DNA from: Natrialba taiwanensis DSM 12281
GTDB taxonomy: Archaea; Halobacteriota; Halobacteria; Halobacteriales; Natrialbaceae
DNA length: 59,081 nucleotides
NCBI RefSeq assembly: GCF_000337595.1
Contig: NZ_AOIL01000009.1
Coordinates: forward strand, 241,043-300,123
Reading direction: 5' to 3'
Shown: positions 7,913 to 17,659 of the stretch, piece by piece
How the letters are laid out: every line of letters begins with the position of its first letter
How positions within the stretch are numbered: the first letter of the stretch is position 1
The notes under the pieces: generated by a model
Databases searched by the model: none
Told to the model about the DNA's origin: nothing
The model's input: the letters and a program-made list of their open reading frames with translations, nothing else
Made by a program: the position numbers and the translations under genes

Positions 7913-10900
7913 CTACCCACCGGTAGCGGAGGGATACGCACACTCTCGTTCGATCGTCGTCTCCGCCTCGGCGGGATCGAATCCCGGACCAGTCTGATCC
8001 CAGGTCGGCGAACACACGGTTTGTCCGTCATGTTCCGGGTCCGTATCCGCAACTGCCGGAATACCACCGCTCGAGACGACTCCCCCCGGCATCACGACGA
8101 TTACCTCGGTCGTACTCTCGAACTCGATCGGTTCGTTCGTTCCAAGTTCGAGTTCAGTGCCGTCGTGGAGTTCGACTGTGATCGGTCGGTGCTCGCGAAC
8201 GTAAGTCAATCGCCCGGTCTCGCCTGGATCACTAATTGTGGCACCGACCTCGAATCGGGCGTACTCGCCCCGGATCGTCGTATTCCAGGTGTTGGCCTGC
8301 AGCAACCACATCGATGGCGGCGTGGGGATCACCGGCAGTCCCGGCCACCGGTTCCGGTTCATACTTTGAATCGTCAGTGGCGCGTGTTCAGTTTCGGCGT
8401 CGACATCGGTGATCGTCGCATTCGCCGGCCGAACGGCCGGATCCTGCGTTCCGGAGATGTTCTCGTGGGTTAGATACGTCGGCGACCCCGCGACTTCGTA
8501 CTGGGCGTCATCGAGCACCGGCGAGCCCTCGATCGATTCGGGATTGTACTCGACATCGGCGTTCAACACGTCCTGTACGAACCCGAGCAGATCATCGCCA
8601 ACGCCGACCGCCGGCTCACCCATCTCGTCGACTTCGTCCTCGATATCGCCGACTCGCCCTTCGTACTGGGCAGCAACCACATCGAGATACGAGTAGAGCC
8701 GATCGAAATACGCCTTGCGCACCTGCGCCGTGAGGAATTCCTCCGGCGTCTCGAACGAGTCGTTCGGCCCCGACGCAGAGAGGTTCCGGTAGACGAACTC
8801 GTCTTCGACCGCTTTGACGTGATCGATCGCACCGGACACCGGATTGGCGTCCGTATCCAACAACTCGGTTCGGTCAACAGTGTACGCGTTCTCCTCGTCC
8901 TCGATCCACGTGCTGAACTCGGTGTGTGTGCGATTGAGTTCGTCGGAGAGATCCGTCTCTAACCCATATTGTTCGGTCACAGCGACCAACTCGTCGAGTT
9001 CGTAGGTCTCGTCGAACTCGTCGTCGATAACGGCCTCCTCGAATGCGGACTCGATCGCACCGGTCTTCGTCGTCCCGGAATCACTGCCAAAATCGGTGGT
9101 CCGAGACTGGAGTGCATCGACGTTTTGCTCGAGGTCGCGCTCGACCGAGCCGTAGTAGCTGACACCGTCCGTCACGTCGAGAACGGAATCGATGAGCGCC
9201 GCGTTGAACATCGTCTCATTGCTGAGCGACCCCGTCGATTGGAGGGCGCTAGCGCCACCGGCCGTGCCGGTCCCGTTTTCGGACTGGGACCTAGATTGAG
9301 ATTGAGATTGAGACTGAGACTGGGTCGAACTCGTATTGGAGTCGCGTGCAGGCAGCTGAAGATGTAGATAATCGCTCTCGAGAGCCGGTTCTTCCTGAAT
9401 AACGAACGTGTCGTCGTAAAGCCCCTCCTCCCGGAAGTCGTACTGGCCCTCGATCGAAAGCCCGAGACGGGCCGAAACGTTCGCCGTTTCGGTTCTCGTG
9501 ACCGATCGTCGTTCGCCGTACTCGCTCGCGTTGGCTGGGTCATCGTGTATCCACATCTCGATGGCGTCGAGTTCGAGTTCGGCGTCTACGTCGAGTTCGT
9601 GAATCGTCCGGTCACTCGAGGCCGACGTCCCATCGGGATGTGGAAACGCCTCGTGGGTCGCGTCGCTGTCGCGTACCTCGGAAATATCGACGGAGAACGT
9701 CTCGAGCGAGTGATTGGTCGTCGGTGGTGGACCCGCTGACGGCGTGCGCCCGGAGAGCCTCGCGTTCCCATCGCTCGTGTCGATGTCGATCTCGTAGAGT
9801 TCTTCCATGAGTCGTTGAATGCTTCGACCATCGTTCTCGATATCGGGTGTACCCGCCTGATCGACGGTCTCTTCGACATCGTCCCGGTATTCGTCCGGAA
9901 CCTGATCGACGACTGCGTCCGTGCGGTCTTCGAAGAACTCAGTAACATCCATCGTCTTATCGTGGAGTACCTGATACTGGTAGTACCGATAGGATGCCTC
10001 CGACAGGTCGGCGATTGGAATCTCCTCGGCCTCGTTCATCACGTCCATCTCGCCGAGTCCCTCCTGAATCAGTTCCGAGAGCGGCGGCATGTCGGGGAGT
10101 TCACCGGTTGCCTGATCCCCGAAGAGCCACTGCTGGACCGCACCGCCGTCACAGAGTTGGGTTTCGATATCGATGCTCTCGTTGTCCCGAGTTTCGTTCG
10201 TAACCTCGCCCATGCCGAACTCGTCGGTATCGATGATGCTACTGTCCCCACTCTCGCCCGAATCGTCACCGTCCCCGCTCATCGACTCGCCCATCTGGTA
10301 TGCCATGCAGACGTATCCTGGCCGTAACGTCCGTTGTGCGTACGGGTCTCGGGTTCCGAAAACGTCCTCCTGAATGGCGAAAATCGCGTGGTTCGTGAGA
10401 ACTTCCGTATGTCCCGGCTCGAGCACCCGGCCGAAATCGTGACTCTCCGGTGACGCCGTCTTGTGCATCCGATCCCAGCCGGATTTGAAATAGGCGAACG
10501 GATACAGACGAGCGGCCATGTGCTGGCCGAGACTCTCGAGTTCAGTATCGATCCCGGCATCGAGAAAGCCCTCGTTGAGTCGGCTCTCGTACGTCGATGT
10601 CCGCTCGTTCAGTTGCATGACCGGTGAGCCGACGGTTACCGAGAGGTCTCTGGTTTCGGCTGGAAGGTTTCGTCCGCCGGTTTCGGCGTCGACCTCCACA
10701 TCGTGAAGCGTCACTTCGAGCAGGCCGGCTTCGAGTGCGGTTGCAGAGTCGTCGCCGATCGTCAAGTCGACGGCGTTGATCGCTTCGTCCGGCGAGACGC
10801 CGTCCTCGCCGTCCGCGGTGACCGGTGGAATCGACACCGTCGAGGCGGTCTCGGAGCCGACCCGCTGCCCCGCGGCGGGAAGTCGATCGTGTGCCTCGAG

Positions 10901-11248
10901 ATAGATGCGGAGTTTGAGGTAGTTCTCGAGATTGACCGGCTGATCGTTGTTCGGACCGATTGCTGTAATATCAGTGTCCGCGTTACTTGCGTTGATCAGC
11001 GGCGCGCTCACTACGTTGTGGCTAGCGTCGATCGCCGCCGATCGAAGCTCGGACTGGGCCGCCGTCTCGCTTCGATCCATGACGACCTCGACATCCTGCT
11101 CGATCACCGGGTCCGAACGCTGCTCGAGGGTGGCGACGATGGCGATACTCGAGACGAGCAACAGGACTGCGATCATCGCGAAGGGGATCCGTGCCCGGTC
11201 GTCGTCTGCGATCGATACGGTTCGTCGATTACGGGATCGGCTGGTCAT
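7913..11248 (-). CDS. giant membrane-anchored surface protein of the Tad-like locus
   Basis: This 1111-residue protein has a basic N-terminus, then DDRARIPF and one hydrophobic helix at about residues 23-43, and then a very large acidic domain expected outside the cell. The short charged stretch before the single helix resembles the pilin/TadE-like N-termini of its neighbours. A Ser-Gln repeat near residues 640-660 is encoded by hexanucleotide repeats. Single cysteines occur in YVCMAYQ, TQLCDGG, TVCSPTW and ERECAYP. I believe it matches one of the haloarchaeal DUF728x families (number from memory, not verified), whose members accompany TadA/TadC genes. Its start overlaps the stop of the next gene downstream by ATGA. 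The function is unknown; a structural or tip component of the appendage, or a secreted-complex scaffold, is possible. Confidence 0.7.
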   Translation of the reverse strand: MTSRSRNRRTVSIADDDRARIPFAMIAVLLLVSSIAIVATLEQRSDPVIEQDVEVVMDRSETAAQSELRSAAIDASHNVVSAPLINASNADTDITAIGPNNDQPVNLENYLKLRIYLEAHDRLPAAGQRVGSETASTVSIPPVTADGEDGVSPDEAINAVDLTIGDDSATALEAGLLEVTLHDVEVDAETGGRNLPAETRDLSVTVGSPVMQLNERTSTYESRLNEGFLDAGIDTELESLGQHMAARLYPFAYFKSGWDRMHKTASPESHDFGRVLEPGHTEVLTNHAIFAIQEDVFGTRDPYAQRTLRPGYVCMAYQMGESMSGDGDDSGESGDSSIIDTDEFGMGEVTNETRDNESIDIETQLCDGGAVQQWLFGDQATGELPDMPPLSELIQEGLGEMDVMNEAEEIPIADLSEASYRYYQYQVLHDKTMDVTEFFEDRTDAVVDQVPDEYRDDVEETVDQAGTPDIENDGRSIQRLMEELYEIDIDTSDGNARLSGRTPSAGPPPTTNHSLETFSVDISEVRDSDATHEAFPHPDGTSASSDRTIHELDVDAELELDAIEMWIHDDPANASEYGERRSVTRTETANVSARLGLSIEGQYDFREEGLYDDTFVIQEEPALESDYLHLQLPARDSNTSSTQSQSQSQSQSRSQSENGTGTAGGASALQSTGSLSNETMFNAALIDSVLDVTDGVSYYGSVERDLEQNVDALQSRTTDFGSDSGTTKTGAIESAFEEAVIDDEFDETYELDELVAVTEQYGLETDLSDELNRTHTEFSTWIEDEENAYTVDRTELLDTDANPVSGAIDHVKAVEDEFVYRNLSASGPNDSFETPEEFLTAQVRKAYFDRLYSYLDVVAAQYEGRVGDIEDEVDEMGEPAVGVGDDLLGFVQDVLNADVEYNPESIEGSPVLDDAQYEVAGSPTYLTHENISGTQDPAVRPANATITDVDAETEHAPLTIQSMNRNRWPGLPVIPTPPSMWLLQANTWNTTIRGEYARFEVGATISDPGETGRLTYVREHRPITVELHDGTELELGTNEPIEFESTTEVIVVMPGGVVSSGGIPAVADTDPEHDGQTVCSPTWDQTGPGFDPAEAETTIERECAYPSATGG
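9282..9325. repeat. hexanucleotide repeat tract in the giant protein gene
   Basis: On the plus strand, units such as GATTGA and GACTGA repeat about six times. In the protein this gives an alternating Ser-Gln tract. A change in the number of 6-nt units keeps the frame, so length variation would only alter the linker. Confidence 0.7.
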
Positions 11249-12324
11249 TGATCAGTAACGTGAACGGTCAGGTCGACTGTTTCGATCGAGACGTACTCCT
11301 CGAGATACGGTACTGCTGCGGTTGTGAACTCGTCTTCGTCGGGGTGGGCCGCAAAGAGCCGATCGAGTTCATCGCGAATCGGATCGTCGCGCATATCCTC
11401 GGCAATCGGATCGGCCACGCCGGCCGCAAGCTGTTCGTTTGCAGCGCTAGCGTCGGGGTTGACGCCGGTGATTTCCTCGTCAACAGCCGCCTTGAGATCG
11501 TCTCCGCCGAACGCAAGCGCCAGTTGTCGATAGTCATACACCGTCACCGCGTTCTCGGTCCGCGTCGATTCGAGTGCGTACTGGGTCTCCGCGACCGGAA
11601 ACATCGCCTCGACGATCAGTTCCGCGAGCGTGTCGGCCGTACCGTCGACCCCCGCCGACCCCGCTGCTCGCGCATCGTAAAATGAACTCGCGAGTGCCTC
11701 GTAGTCATCCTGGTCGGCACCGGCCATCCTCGTCGATACCGTGACGGACGTACTCGAGACATCTGCCGTCCGTGGCGGGCGGTCTCCGGCAGTTGCAGTG
11801 CCGCTGATCGAACTGTTCGCGTAGGGTTCCCACGTCGCCACGACGTAGATCGAATCGTCACTCCCGACCAGTTGGCCGCGGATAGCCGCATCGACCGACG
11901 ATTCGACATCGTCTGCGTATGCGAGTGGCTGTTGCCCGTCGTATTCGACGCCGACGAGCGCCGACTCAGCTACCAGCGCACTGGCCGAGTTGTAGGTCGT
12001 CACCCGATACAACTCTGGACTCTCGTCAGGATCGAGTCCGTCCGGGACCTCGAAGTTGTCACTGTCGACCGGTGCGTGACCCGACTCGTTCTCGGCCGTC
12101 ATATCGTAGGTGATCGTGATCGTCGACCCGGAGAGCGTCTGGGAGGCTCGATCGGCGCGCGTCCCGTCGACGGAGTCGTCGTCACTGTGGAGATAGACCC
12201 CGATCATCACCACGCAGGCGCTGATGATCAACAGCGCCAGCGCAACGTCCATCACCGTCGAAATAGCCCGGTCGCGGCTCCGGCCGCCCGCGAGTTCAGC
12301 GGGAGGATCGCGAGTTCGGCTCAC
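11245..12324 (-). CDS. pilin-like membrane-anchored protein (DUF7284-like)
   Basis: This 359-residue protein has a short basic N-terminus, then RDRAISTVMDVALALLIISA, the pattern of archaeal pilins and TadE/TadG-like pseudopilins (a charge, then a hydrophobic helix). A large acidic domain follows. Apparent upstream extension in the same frame (to 12654) is the shadow of the preceding gene. The GTG at 12324 is chosen because it overlaps that gene's TGA (TGGTGAGC). It also overlaps the next gene's start by ATGA. The chain of overlaps indicates one operon. The assignment to a DUF728x family is from memory. It is likely anchored outside the membrane and assembled or exported by the TadA/TadC machinery upstream (inference). 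Confidence 0.65.
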   Translation of the reverse strand: MSRTRDPPAELAGGRSRDRAISTVMDVALALLIISACVVMIGVYLHSDDDSVDGTRADRASQTLSGSTITITYDMTAENESGHAPVDSDNFEVPDGLDPDESPELYRVTTYNSASALVAESALVGVEYDGQQPLAYADDVESSVDAAIRGQLVGSDDSIYVVATWEPYANSSISGTATAGDRPPRTADVSSTSVTVSTRMAGADQDDYEALASSFYDARAAGSAGVDGTADTLAELIVEAMFPVAETQYALESTRTENAVTVYDYRQLALAFGGDDLKAAVDEEITGVNPDASAANEQLAAGVADPIAEDMRDDPIRDELDRLFAAHPDEDEFTTAAVPYLEEYVSIETVDLTVHVTDQ

Positions 12325-12821
12325 CAGACGCTCACCCGAAGCGTGCCGGCGCGAACGTCGGCCTCGTTTTCGACGGCGACCGGGATCGACTGGGTTGCGA
12401 CGGACGCCTCGTCTGGAACGCCCTCCGATTCGACGTAACGTTCGAGTGCAGCGACATCCGCGCGGTCGGTCTCGTCGGGAAATCCGGTCGGAAACGCGCC
12501 CGTCGCGACCGCTCGTTCGCGGTCGCCATCGACCGCGGTCACCTCGACCGCAACCGTTGCGCCGGCCGGAAGCGCCGCGGACGTAACGCGATCCGAAAGC
12601 GGGGTGGCATCGTGGTGAGCGTAGAACACGCCGCCCTCCTCGATGTCGTCCCACACGCGGTCGATCGTCCGGTCGGCCGTCGCCGACTGGCTGGTTCCGG
12701 GGAGCACAGCCTGCATGGAAATCGCGTAGAGGCCGATCCCGATGACGACCACCGAGACCGCAACGATCGCGGCGATCGGTTCGGTCTGGGCTCTCTCCTT
12801 AGACCGCGACGAGCGTAACAT
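12321..12821 (-). CDS. small TadE-like pseudopilin (DUF7285-like)
   Basis: This 166-residue protein has the N-terminus MLRSSRSKERAQTEPIAAIV and one hydrophobic helix to about residue 33. A basic segment, then a Glu at the head of the helix (QTEP), recalls type IV pilins and TadE proteins, in which that Glu helps subunit packing (family knowledge). The remaining 130 residues look like a compact extracytoplasmic beta domain. The ATG at 12821 is chosen; longer in-frame extension reads as Ser/Arg-rich shadow. It overlaps the previous gene by 23 nt and the next by 4 nt. Confidence 0.65.
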   Translation of the reverse strand: MLRSSRSKERAQTEPIAAIVAVSVVVIGIGLYAISMQAVLPGTSQSATADRTIDRVWDDIEEGGVFYAHHDATPLSDRVTSAALPAGATVAVEVTAVDGDRERAVATGAFPTGFPDETDRADVAALERYVESEGVPDEASVATQSIPVAVENEADVRAGTLRVSVW

Positions 12822-13854
12822 AGTAGTTCCCTCCGTCGTTGCGGCCGATCGCCGGGTGCTCGTGGTCGAACTCCATGTCGCGTTCGACCTCGTTCGTCCA
12901 CTCGACAGATCCGTCCGCGTACTCGAGTTCGCCGGACCCCGTCGCCGACGGCAGGTCACCGCTCGGATCGGTCGCCTCGACGGTGAACTCGATGGGATCG
13001 CGAGCCGGTTGGGACGATCTGAGACGGCCGAAATCCCTCGGAAGGGAGATGTCAATCTGACCGTCCGATCGTGGCCTGATAACGGTACTCGCGCTGCCGT
13101 GGTCGGTGGCAGCTAGCTCTGCTGTTTCGTCGAGCGGTTCCGGGTCGGGAACCGCCGGAGTGGGAACGGCATCGGGGAGGATATCGGACAGGCGATACTC
13201 CCCGTCCATATGGACGGTCGCCCGTCTGTCTTCGGGTCCGGTGTATGTAACCTGCATCGCGCCGATGTAGGGTTCCGGATCCCAGATCTGATCGGGAACG
13301 GTGCTGAGTATCGGCTCCCAGTCTTCGGTCACCTCGATCGTCAGTTGCTCCTCGACGGGGTCGAGTTCGTCGACGGCAGCGTCGACCGTGACCTGGCGGG
13401 CGCGAAGGTCGCCGTCGGCTCGGATCGGCCGCCCGGAGTTCTCGTCGAACGCCGATTCGACATCCTGCTGAAATTCGTCGAACGCGTGTCTGTCCCCGTC
13501 TGCAAGCGCCTCAGCGTACTCGTCTTTGAACGCGGCCCCGGCAGACAGATTCTCCAGGCGTTCGTTGCCGCGGACGGGGACGACGACGCCGTAGTCGACG
13601 CTCGCGTGAGAGGTGCCGTGGTCGTTTTCCATCGTGATCGTCCTGCGGTCGATCGTGACGGTCTCGGCGTCGTGCTCGGCAGTGGCACGTGCGGGATACT
13701 CGCTGGTCGTTGCGCCCTCGATCGTGGTCGCCGCTCGCTCGGCGTCGGGCGGTGGGCCGGTCGAGACGCCCAGTGCGAGCCCCGCAAGCGCGACGCTGAC
13801 GATTGCGACTGCGACGTAGACGTACCACGCGTCAGCCGGCGCGTCCAGATCCAT
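12799..13854 (-). CDS. membrane-anchored surface protein (DUF7283-like)
   Basis: This 351-residue protein has one N-terminal helix at about residues 10-32 (YVYVAVAIVSVALAGLALGV), then an acidic domain expected outside the cell and rich in beta strands and conserved-looking segments such as YGVVVPVRGNERLENL. There is no enzyme motif. It begins a run of four overlapping genes and has its own TATA box (TATTTAAA, 22-29 nt upstream), so this sub-operon can be transcribed separately from tadA-tadC. The family number is from memory. It is likely a structural subunit of the same envelope machine. Confidence 0.65.
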   Translation of the reverse strand: MDLDAPADAWYVYVAVAIVSVALAGLALGVSTGPPPDAERAATTIEGATTSEYPARATAEHDAETVTIDRRTITMENDHGTSHASVDYGVVVPVRGNERLENLSAGAAFKDEYAEALADGDRHAFDEFQQDVESAFDENSGRPIRADGDLRARQVTVDAAVDELDPVEEQLTIEVTEDWEPILSTVPDQIWDPEPYIGAMQVTYTGPEDRRATVHMDGEYRLSDILPDAVPTPAVPDPEPLDETAELAATDHGSASTVIRPRSDGQIDISLPRDFGRLRSSQPARDPIEFTVEATDPSGDLPSATGSGELEYADGSVEWTNEVERDMEFDHEHPAIGRNDGGNYYVTLVAV

Positions 13855-13875
13855 ACCGCGTCTGTTTCGGCTTCG

Positions 13876-13883
13876 TATTTAAA
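13876..13883 (-). promoter_or_regulatory. TATA box of the four-gene surface-protein sub-operon
   Basis: TATTTAAA lies 22-29 nt before the ATG at 13854 on the minus strand, within the 100-nt gap after the TadC-like gene. It indicates a leaderless internal promoter. Confidence 0.55.
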
Positions 13884-13954
13884 CTACAGTCGCGGAGCGG
13901 TGGGGCCGAGACGTGAAACGGAGAACGGAATCGTCGGTTGAGGTCCGGCACCCG

Positions 13955-15712
13955 CTACATCGGGCTGACGAGGACGACGTCGATCAGGGCGACGGTCAGG
14001 ACGAACAACAGCATCGACGAGAGCAGCGTTCGACCGACGTGATAGCCGAACAGCGACCGGTCCATGCCGTACCGAAGGGCGTACGAGAGCGGCGTCATGA
14101 TGAACGCGAGCAGGATCAGGTAGACGGCGACGACGACGCCGAGCTGTTCGATCGGCAGCGTACTCGCGTCGGCGAAGCCGTCGACGGTATCGAAGTTCTG
14201 GGCGGTGAGCATATCCGCCATCCCGACCGTCGCCCCGCCGACCATCGGGCCGAAGTACGCCGCGGTGTTGTCAAGCGTGCTCGTGACGCGCACGAGTTCG
14301 CGTTTCGTCTCGGCTTCGACCGTCTCGAGTTCTTCGAGGTGGTCGGCCATCGAGACGATGGCGCGGCCGGCGGGTTTGCCCTCGTCGCCGGCGATGGCGA
14401 GGAGGGCGGCCATGCTGTGTGCGCGCTGGCTCGGAATATCGCGAAGTGCGCCGTAGGGGCCGAGAAACGCCTCCTCGACGCTGGTGTGGAGGCGACGCTG
14501 GACGCCGGCGGCGTGATCGAACACCGCGCCGGTCTCGGCGGGAACGCGGTCGGCCGCGAGGTCGATCGCGGACTCGACGGATTCGCCCTCGGCGACCTGG
14601 CGGCCGACGATGTACAGAGCGTCGGTCAGGTGTTCTTCGACCGCCCGGACGTGATTTCGAAGCGAGAGAACGGGACTGTACACGGCGAGCAGCGCCGTTC
14701 CGAGACCGGTCCCGAGTCCGACGACTTCGGCGAGATACGCCGGGCCGAACGCCCCGACGAGCGCGTAGATGACCCCGCCAACGGCCACCCCCCAACCGGT
14801 GCGCAACCAGAGCCGATCCGGAAGATCGGGATGGCCCCGATCGATCGTCGGCGGCGGAAACGCGACCGGCCGCCGGACGAGCAGCCACAGCGACGCGCCG
14901 AGCAATCCGAGCGGCAATACGATCGTATAGAGGAGTACGAACATCCAGATATTGAGGTTGATGCCGGCCATCGGTGCGACCGGAACGAGGGCGATCAGCG
15001 CCAGCGGAAGCAGGATGCCGAACGCAAAGAGCATCGTCGTCGGTGCCCGAATCGCCGAGGTGAACTCGGCCATCTGGCTCCGCGTGCCGTCGAGAATCGC
15101 GGATAGCGCACGGTCGAGCGTGCGGCCGCGTTCGCCCTCGGGGGCGTCCTGTGCCGTCGCCAGGAGCGTCGACGACCGGCGGAGCGCAGGGAAGTGCGCC
15201 GACCACTCCTCGGCGAACGAGAGCAGGCCGGCGTGGGGCGTCCCTTTCGAGCGGTTGAAGTGCGCCTCGAGACTCCTGGCGAGCGGCCCGGTCCCCGTGT
15301 CGGCGGCGAACCGGATCGAGTTCTCGAGCGACGGCTGGATCTGCATGCGCAAGACGGCCCGGCCGATGAGGTTCGGTGTATCGCCGAGCGCTTCCGTTCG
15401 CCGGAACGCTGCTACCAGGTGCGGCCAGGAGTGGACACCGTGGATCGCCGCGAGCGCGGCGGTAATGACGAACACCGCGATGAAGGGGATCGGAACGTCG
15501 GCGAGCACCAGCGGGAGTGGTACCAACGCACCGAGCAGTCCCGCCCCGTAGCCGGCCCGAACGATCGTCGCGGCGTCGTAGGGGGCGTCGATGAACCGGA
15601 CCGAATCGACGAGTGCGGCACTTGCATCGACATCGTAGGGGTACAGCCGGGCGAGGCCGCGAATGGCGAGGGCCGGGAAGCGGGCCCGATTCGAGCGTGC
15701 CACGACTGTCAC
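13955..15712 (-). CDS. TadC/PilC-like membrane platform protein
   Basis: This 585-residue polytopic protein carries two type II secretion F domains in tandem, roughly residues 60-250 and 330-560, as usual for archaeal FlaJ/PilC-type platform proteins. Conserved-looking segments include GRAVLRMQIQPSLENSIRFA and GRQVAEGESVESAIDLAADR, each followed by long hydrophobic helices. It should sit in the cell membrane as the platform on which the TadA-like ATPase acts. It starts at GTG 15712, which overlaps the ATPase's TGA by 4 nt, so the two are coupled. Function is assigned from family and pairing. Confidence 0.85.
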   Translation of the reverse strand: MTVVARSNRARFPALAIRGLARLYPYDVDASAALVDSVRFIDAPYDAATIVRAGYGAGLLGALVPLPLVLADVPIPFIAVFVITAALAAIHGVHSWPHLVAAFRRTEALGDTPNLIGRAVLRMQIQPSLENSIRFAADTGTGPLARSLEAHFNRSKGTPHAGLLSFAEEWSAHFPALRRSSTLLATAQDAPEGERGRTLDRALSAILDGTRSQMAEFTSAIRAPTTMLFAFGILLPLALIALVPVAPMAGINLNIWMFVLLYTIVLPLGLLGASLWLLVRRPVAFPPPTIDRGHPDLPDRLWLRTGWGVAVGGVIYALVGAFGPAYLAEVVGLGTGLGTALLAVYSPVLSLRNHVRAVEEHLTDALYIVGRQVAEGESVESAIDLAADRVPAETGAVFDHAAGVQRRLHTSVEEAFLGPYGALRDIPSQRAHSMAALLAIAGDEGKPAGRAIVSMADHLEELETVEAETKRELVRVTSTLDNTAAYFGPMVGGATVGMADMLTAQNFDTVDGFADASTLPIEQLGVVVAVYLILLAFIMTPLSYALRYGMDRSLFGYHVGRTLLSSMLLFVLTVALIDVVLVSPM

Positions 15713-17628
15713 CTCCGGTCAGCGTACGCCGCTGCGACTTCGGCCGGCGAGACGCGCCCGTCCGTGGCGAGCGTCGAGAGTAACGCCGTCCGGTCGGCGA
15801 TAGCCGCGCGCACGTCGGCGTAGGCCTCCGTCGGGCCGGCAATCGCATTGACGAACCGGCTCTCACCGCGATCGATGCGGCCAGTCGGTGCTGCTGTGTC
15901 CCCGTCGAGTTCGTAGAGCGGTTCGAACCAGAGATCCTCCCCGGTACCACAGACCTCCTCGATGCGGGCGACGCGACGACTGCGTCCGGTCGGCGTGCGA
16001 TAGGCGTCGACCGTAACGACCAGGTCGGTCGCGCTGAACGACGAAGGTTCGACCTTCAGGTCGGAGACGACGCGTTCGTAGACCTCGGTCGCGCCGTCGC
16101 CGTGGATCGTTCCCAAAACGGCGTTTGCGTTCGCACCGACGCGCATGGCTTCGTAGAGAACCTGCGCCTCCTCGCCGCGGATCTCGCCGACGACCAGCGC
16201 GCCGTCGCCGAGTCGGAGCGCCGTGTGTAACGCATCGGACGGCGTGATCTCCGGCCCGTCTCCGGTCCCGGTCCGAAGCGCCTGCACATCTCGGCCGACC
16301 GTCTGTAGCGGGCTAACCGGGAGTTCCGGCGTGTCTTCGATAATCACCGTCCGGGTATCCGGCGTCACCTCGTAGAGCAGCGTTCCGAGCAGCGTCGTCT
16401 TGCCCGACCCGCGGGTGCCCGCGATCAGCGCCGCTGCGTTCCGCTCGATTGCGGTCGAGAGAAAACCCGCGACCGGAGCCGGCATCGTCCCGTTGGCCAC
16501 GAGACCCGGCAACGTGAACCGGTCGTCGGACTGCTCGCGGAAGGCGAAGCCGATCCCGTCCGCAACCGGATCCGTCACCCCCGCAATTCGCAGTCCACGA
16601 TCGTTCGCCAACGACGCCGTCGCGTCGATCGTCGGCTTCGCACGCGAGAACGCTCGGCCGCTCGTCCGCCTGACCCGCGAGGCGAGCGCCTTCGCCCCCG
16701 TTTCGGTGAGGTGCACGTTCGTCTCCATCGCGACCCCATCGAACTCGATCCGGAGCGGATTCGCCGTGACCGGCGACGTGACGTAGACATCCGTCACCGC
16801 CGGGTCTGCGAACAGATCCTCCAGCACGCCGTAGCCGTCGGTATGCTTCTCCAACACCGCCGTCAACGTCGGATCGACCGGCTCGTCTGAGACGAACTCG
16901 ATCGCCCGCGACGCGGCACGGTCCCCTTCGACCCACCCCTCCGCGATCGCCTCGTACCCGTCGACGACCAGCTCGCGTTCCCCCGGCGACAACGACAGAT
17001 CCAACGCGTCGAGCGAGTACAGCGGCACTCGCTCCGCACGGTCGTAAACACGCGCCGTACTTCCGGTTTCGAGTTCGCGAACGTCGTCGAGACGAGCGGT
17101 CTCCGGGATCGATTGATCGACGTAATAGTACGCGACCGCCAGTCCGAGACGCGGCGAGAACACGTCGGTATAGTCGGAAGCGTCGGCGACGGCGTCTAGC
17201 AGACCGGATTCGATCGCCACGTCGCCGATCTCGTCGACCCGCGTCTCGAGACCTGCCGCTCCCTCGATCGGGTCCCGGGCAACCGCCCGCGCGAGTTCAT
17301 CGTCGCGGTCGCCGAGCAGTTCGACGAAACGGCCTGCGGCACCGAGAAACGCAGTCTCTTCCCGATCGTACCGGTGTTTCAATCCGTCCGTGTGGACGAC
17401 GATCGAAGACGCTTCGCGGGTCGCCAAGCGCTCAACGACGGAGTGCCGGCAGGCGGGCGACGCCGCGAGATTGCCGTTGCAGGCCGAGGCCTCGACCACC
17501 AGCGTTCTATCGTCGAACTCGAGTTCACAGTCGCAGTGACTCCCGGTCGACTCGCCGCCGTACAGTCCGTCGAGGCCGAGCCCCGCGAGCAGGGTCTCGA
17601 CCGAACCGCCGGACGAATCAGATGACAT
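15709..17628 (-). CDS. TadA/PilB-like secretion ATPase
   Basis: This 639-residue protein is the motor of an archaeal type IV pilus-like or Tad-like system. Walker A is GTRGSGKTTL at about residue 405; the Asp box (TVIIEDTPELPV) and VVGEIRGEEAQVLYEAMRVG (Walker B and His-box region) follow. Residues 1-70 carry Cys32, Cys34, Cys50 and Cys60 (HCDC and ACNGNLAASPAC), which could bind a metal; this extension is absent from textbook PilB proteins. The ATG at 17628 has a TATA box about 28 nt upstream that overlaps the preceding gene's stop codon. The stop overlaps the TadC-like gene. It is cytoplasmic, hexameric by analogy. Confidence 0.88.
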   Translation of the reverse strand: MSSDSSGGSVETLLAGLGLDGLYGGESTGSHCDCELEFDDRTLVVEASACNGNLAASPACRHSVVERLATREASSIVVHTDGLKHRYDREETAFLGAAGRFVELLGDRDDELARAVARDPIEGAAGLETRVDEIGDVAIESGLLDAVADASDYTDVFSPRLGLAVAYYYVDQSIPETARLDDVRELETGSTARVYDRAERVPLYSLDALDLSLSPGERELVVDGYEAIAEGWVEGDRAASRAIEFVSDEPVDPTLTAVLEKHTDGYGVLEDLFADPAVTDVYVTSPVTANPLRIEFDGVAMETNVHLTETGAKALASRVRRTSGRAFSRAKPTIDATASLANDRGLRIAGVTDPVADGIGFAFREQSDDRFTLPGLVANGTMPAPVAGFLSTAIERNAAALIAGTRGSGKTTLLGTLLYEVTPDTRTVIIEDTPELPVSPLQTVGRDVQALRTGTGDGPEITPSDALHTALRLGDGALVVGEIRGEEAQVLYEAMRVGANANAVLGTIHGDGATEVYERVVSDLKVEPSSFSATDLVVTVDAYRTPTGRSRRVARIEEVCGTGEDLWFEPLYELDGDTAAPTGRIDRGESRFVNAIAGPTEAYADVRAAIADRTALLSTLATDGRVSPAEVAAAYADRR

Positions 17629-17652
17629 ACCCCACGCTGGACTCGGCTTCCG

Positions 17653-17659
17653 ATTTAAA
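17653..17659 (-). promoter_or_regulatory. TATA box built on a stop codon, before tadA-like gene
   Basis: TTTAAA at 17654-17659 lies 26-31 nt before the ATG at 17628 and contains the TAA stop (17655-17657) of the upstream 154-residue gene. It should give a leaderless internal promoter for the ATPase and platform genes. Confidence 0.55.

Noticed and set aside
12325-12654. N-terminal extension of the 359-residue pilin-like gene
   Set aside because: The extension is Arg/Gly-rich and overlaps the real 166-residue gene; the GTG at 12324 overlapping its stop is the better start.
14271-15950. 559-residue minus-strand ORF over the TadC-like gene
   Set aside because: Extremely Arg-rich frame-shifted shadow of the TadC/TadA genes.
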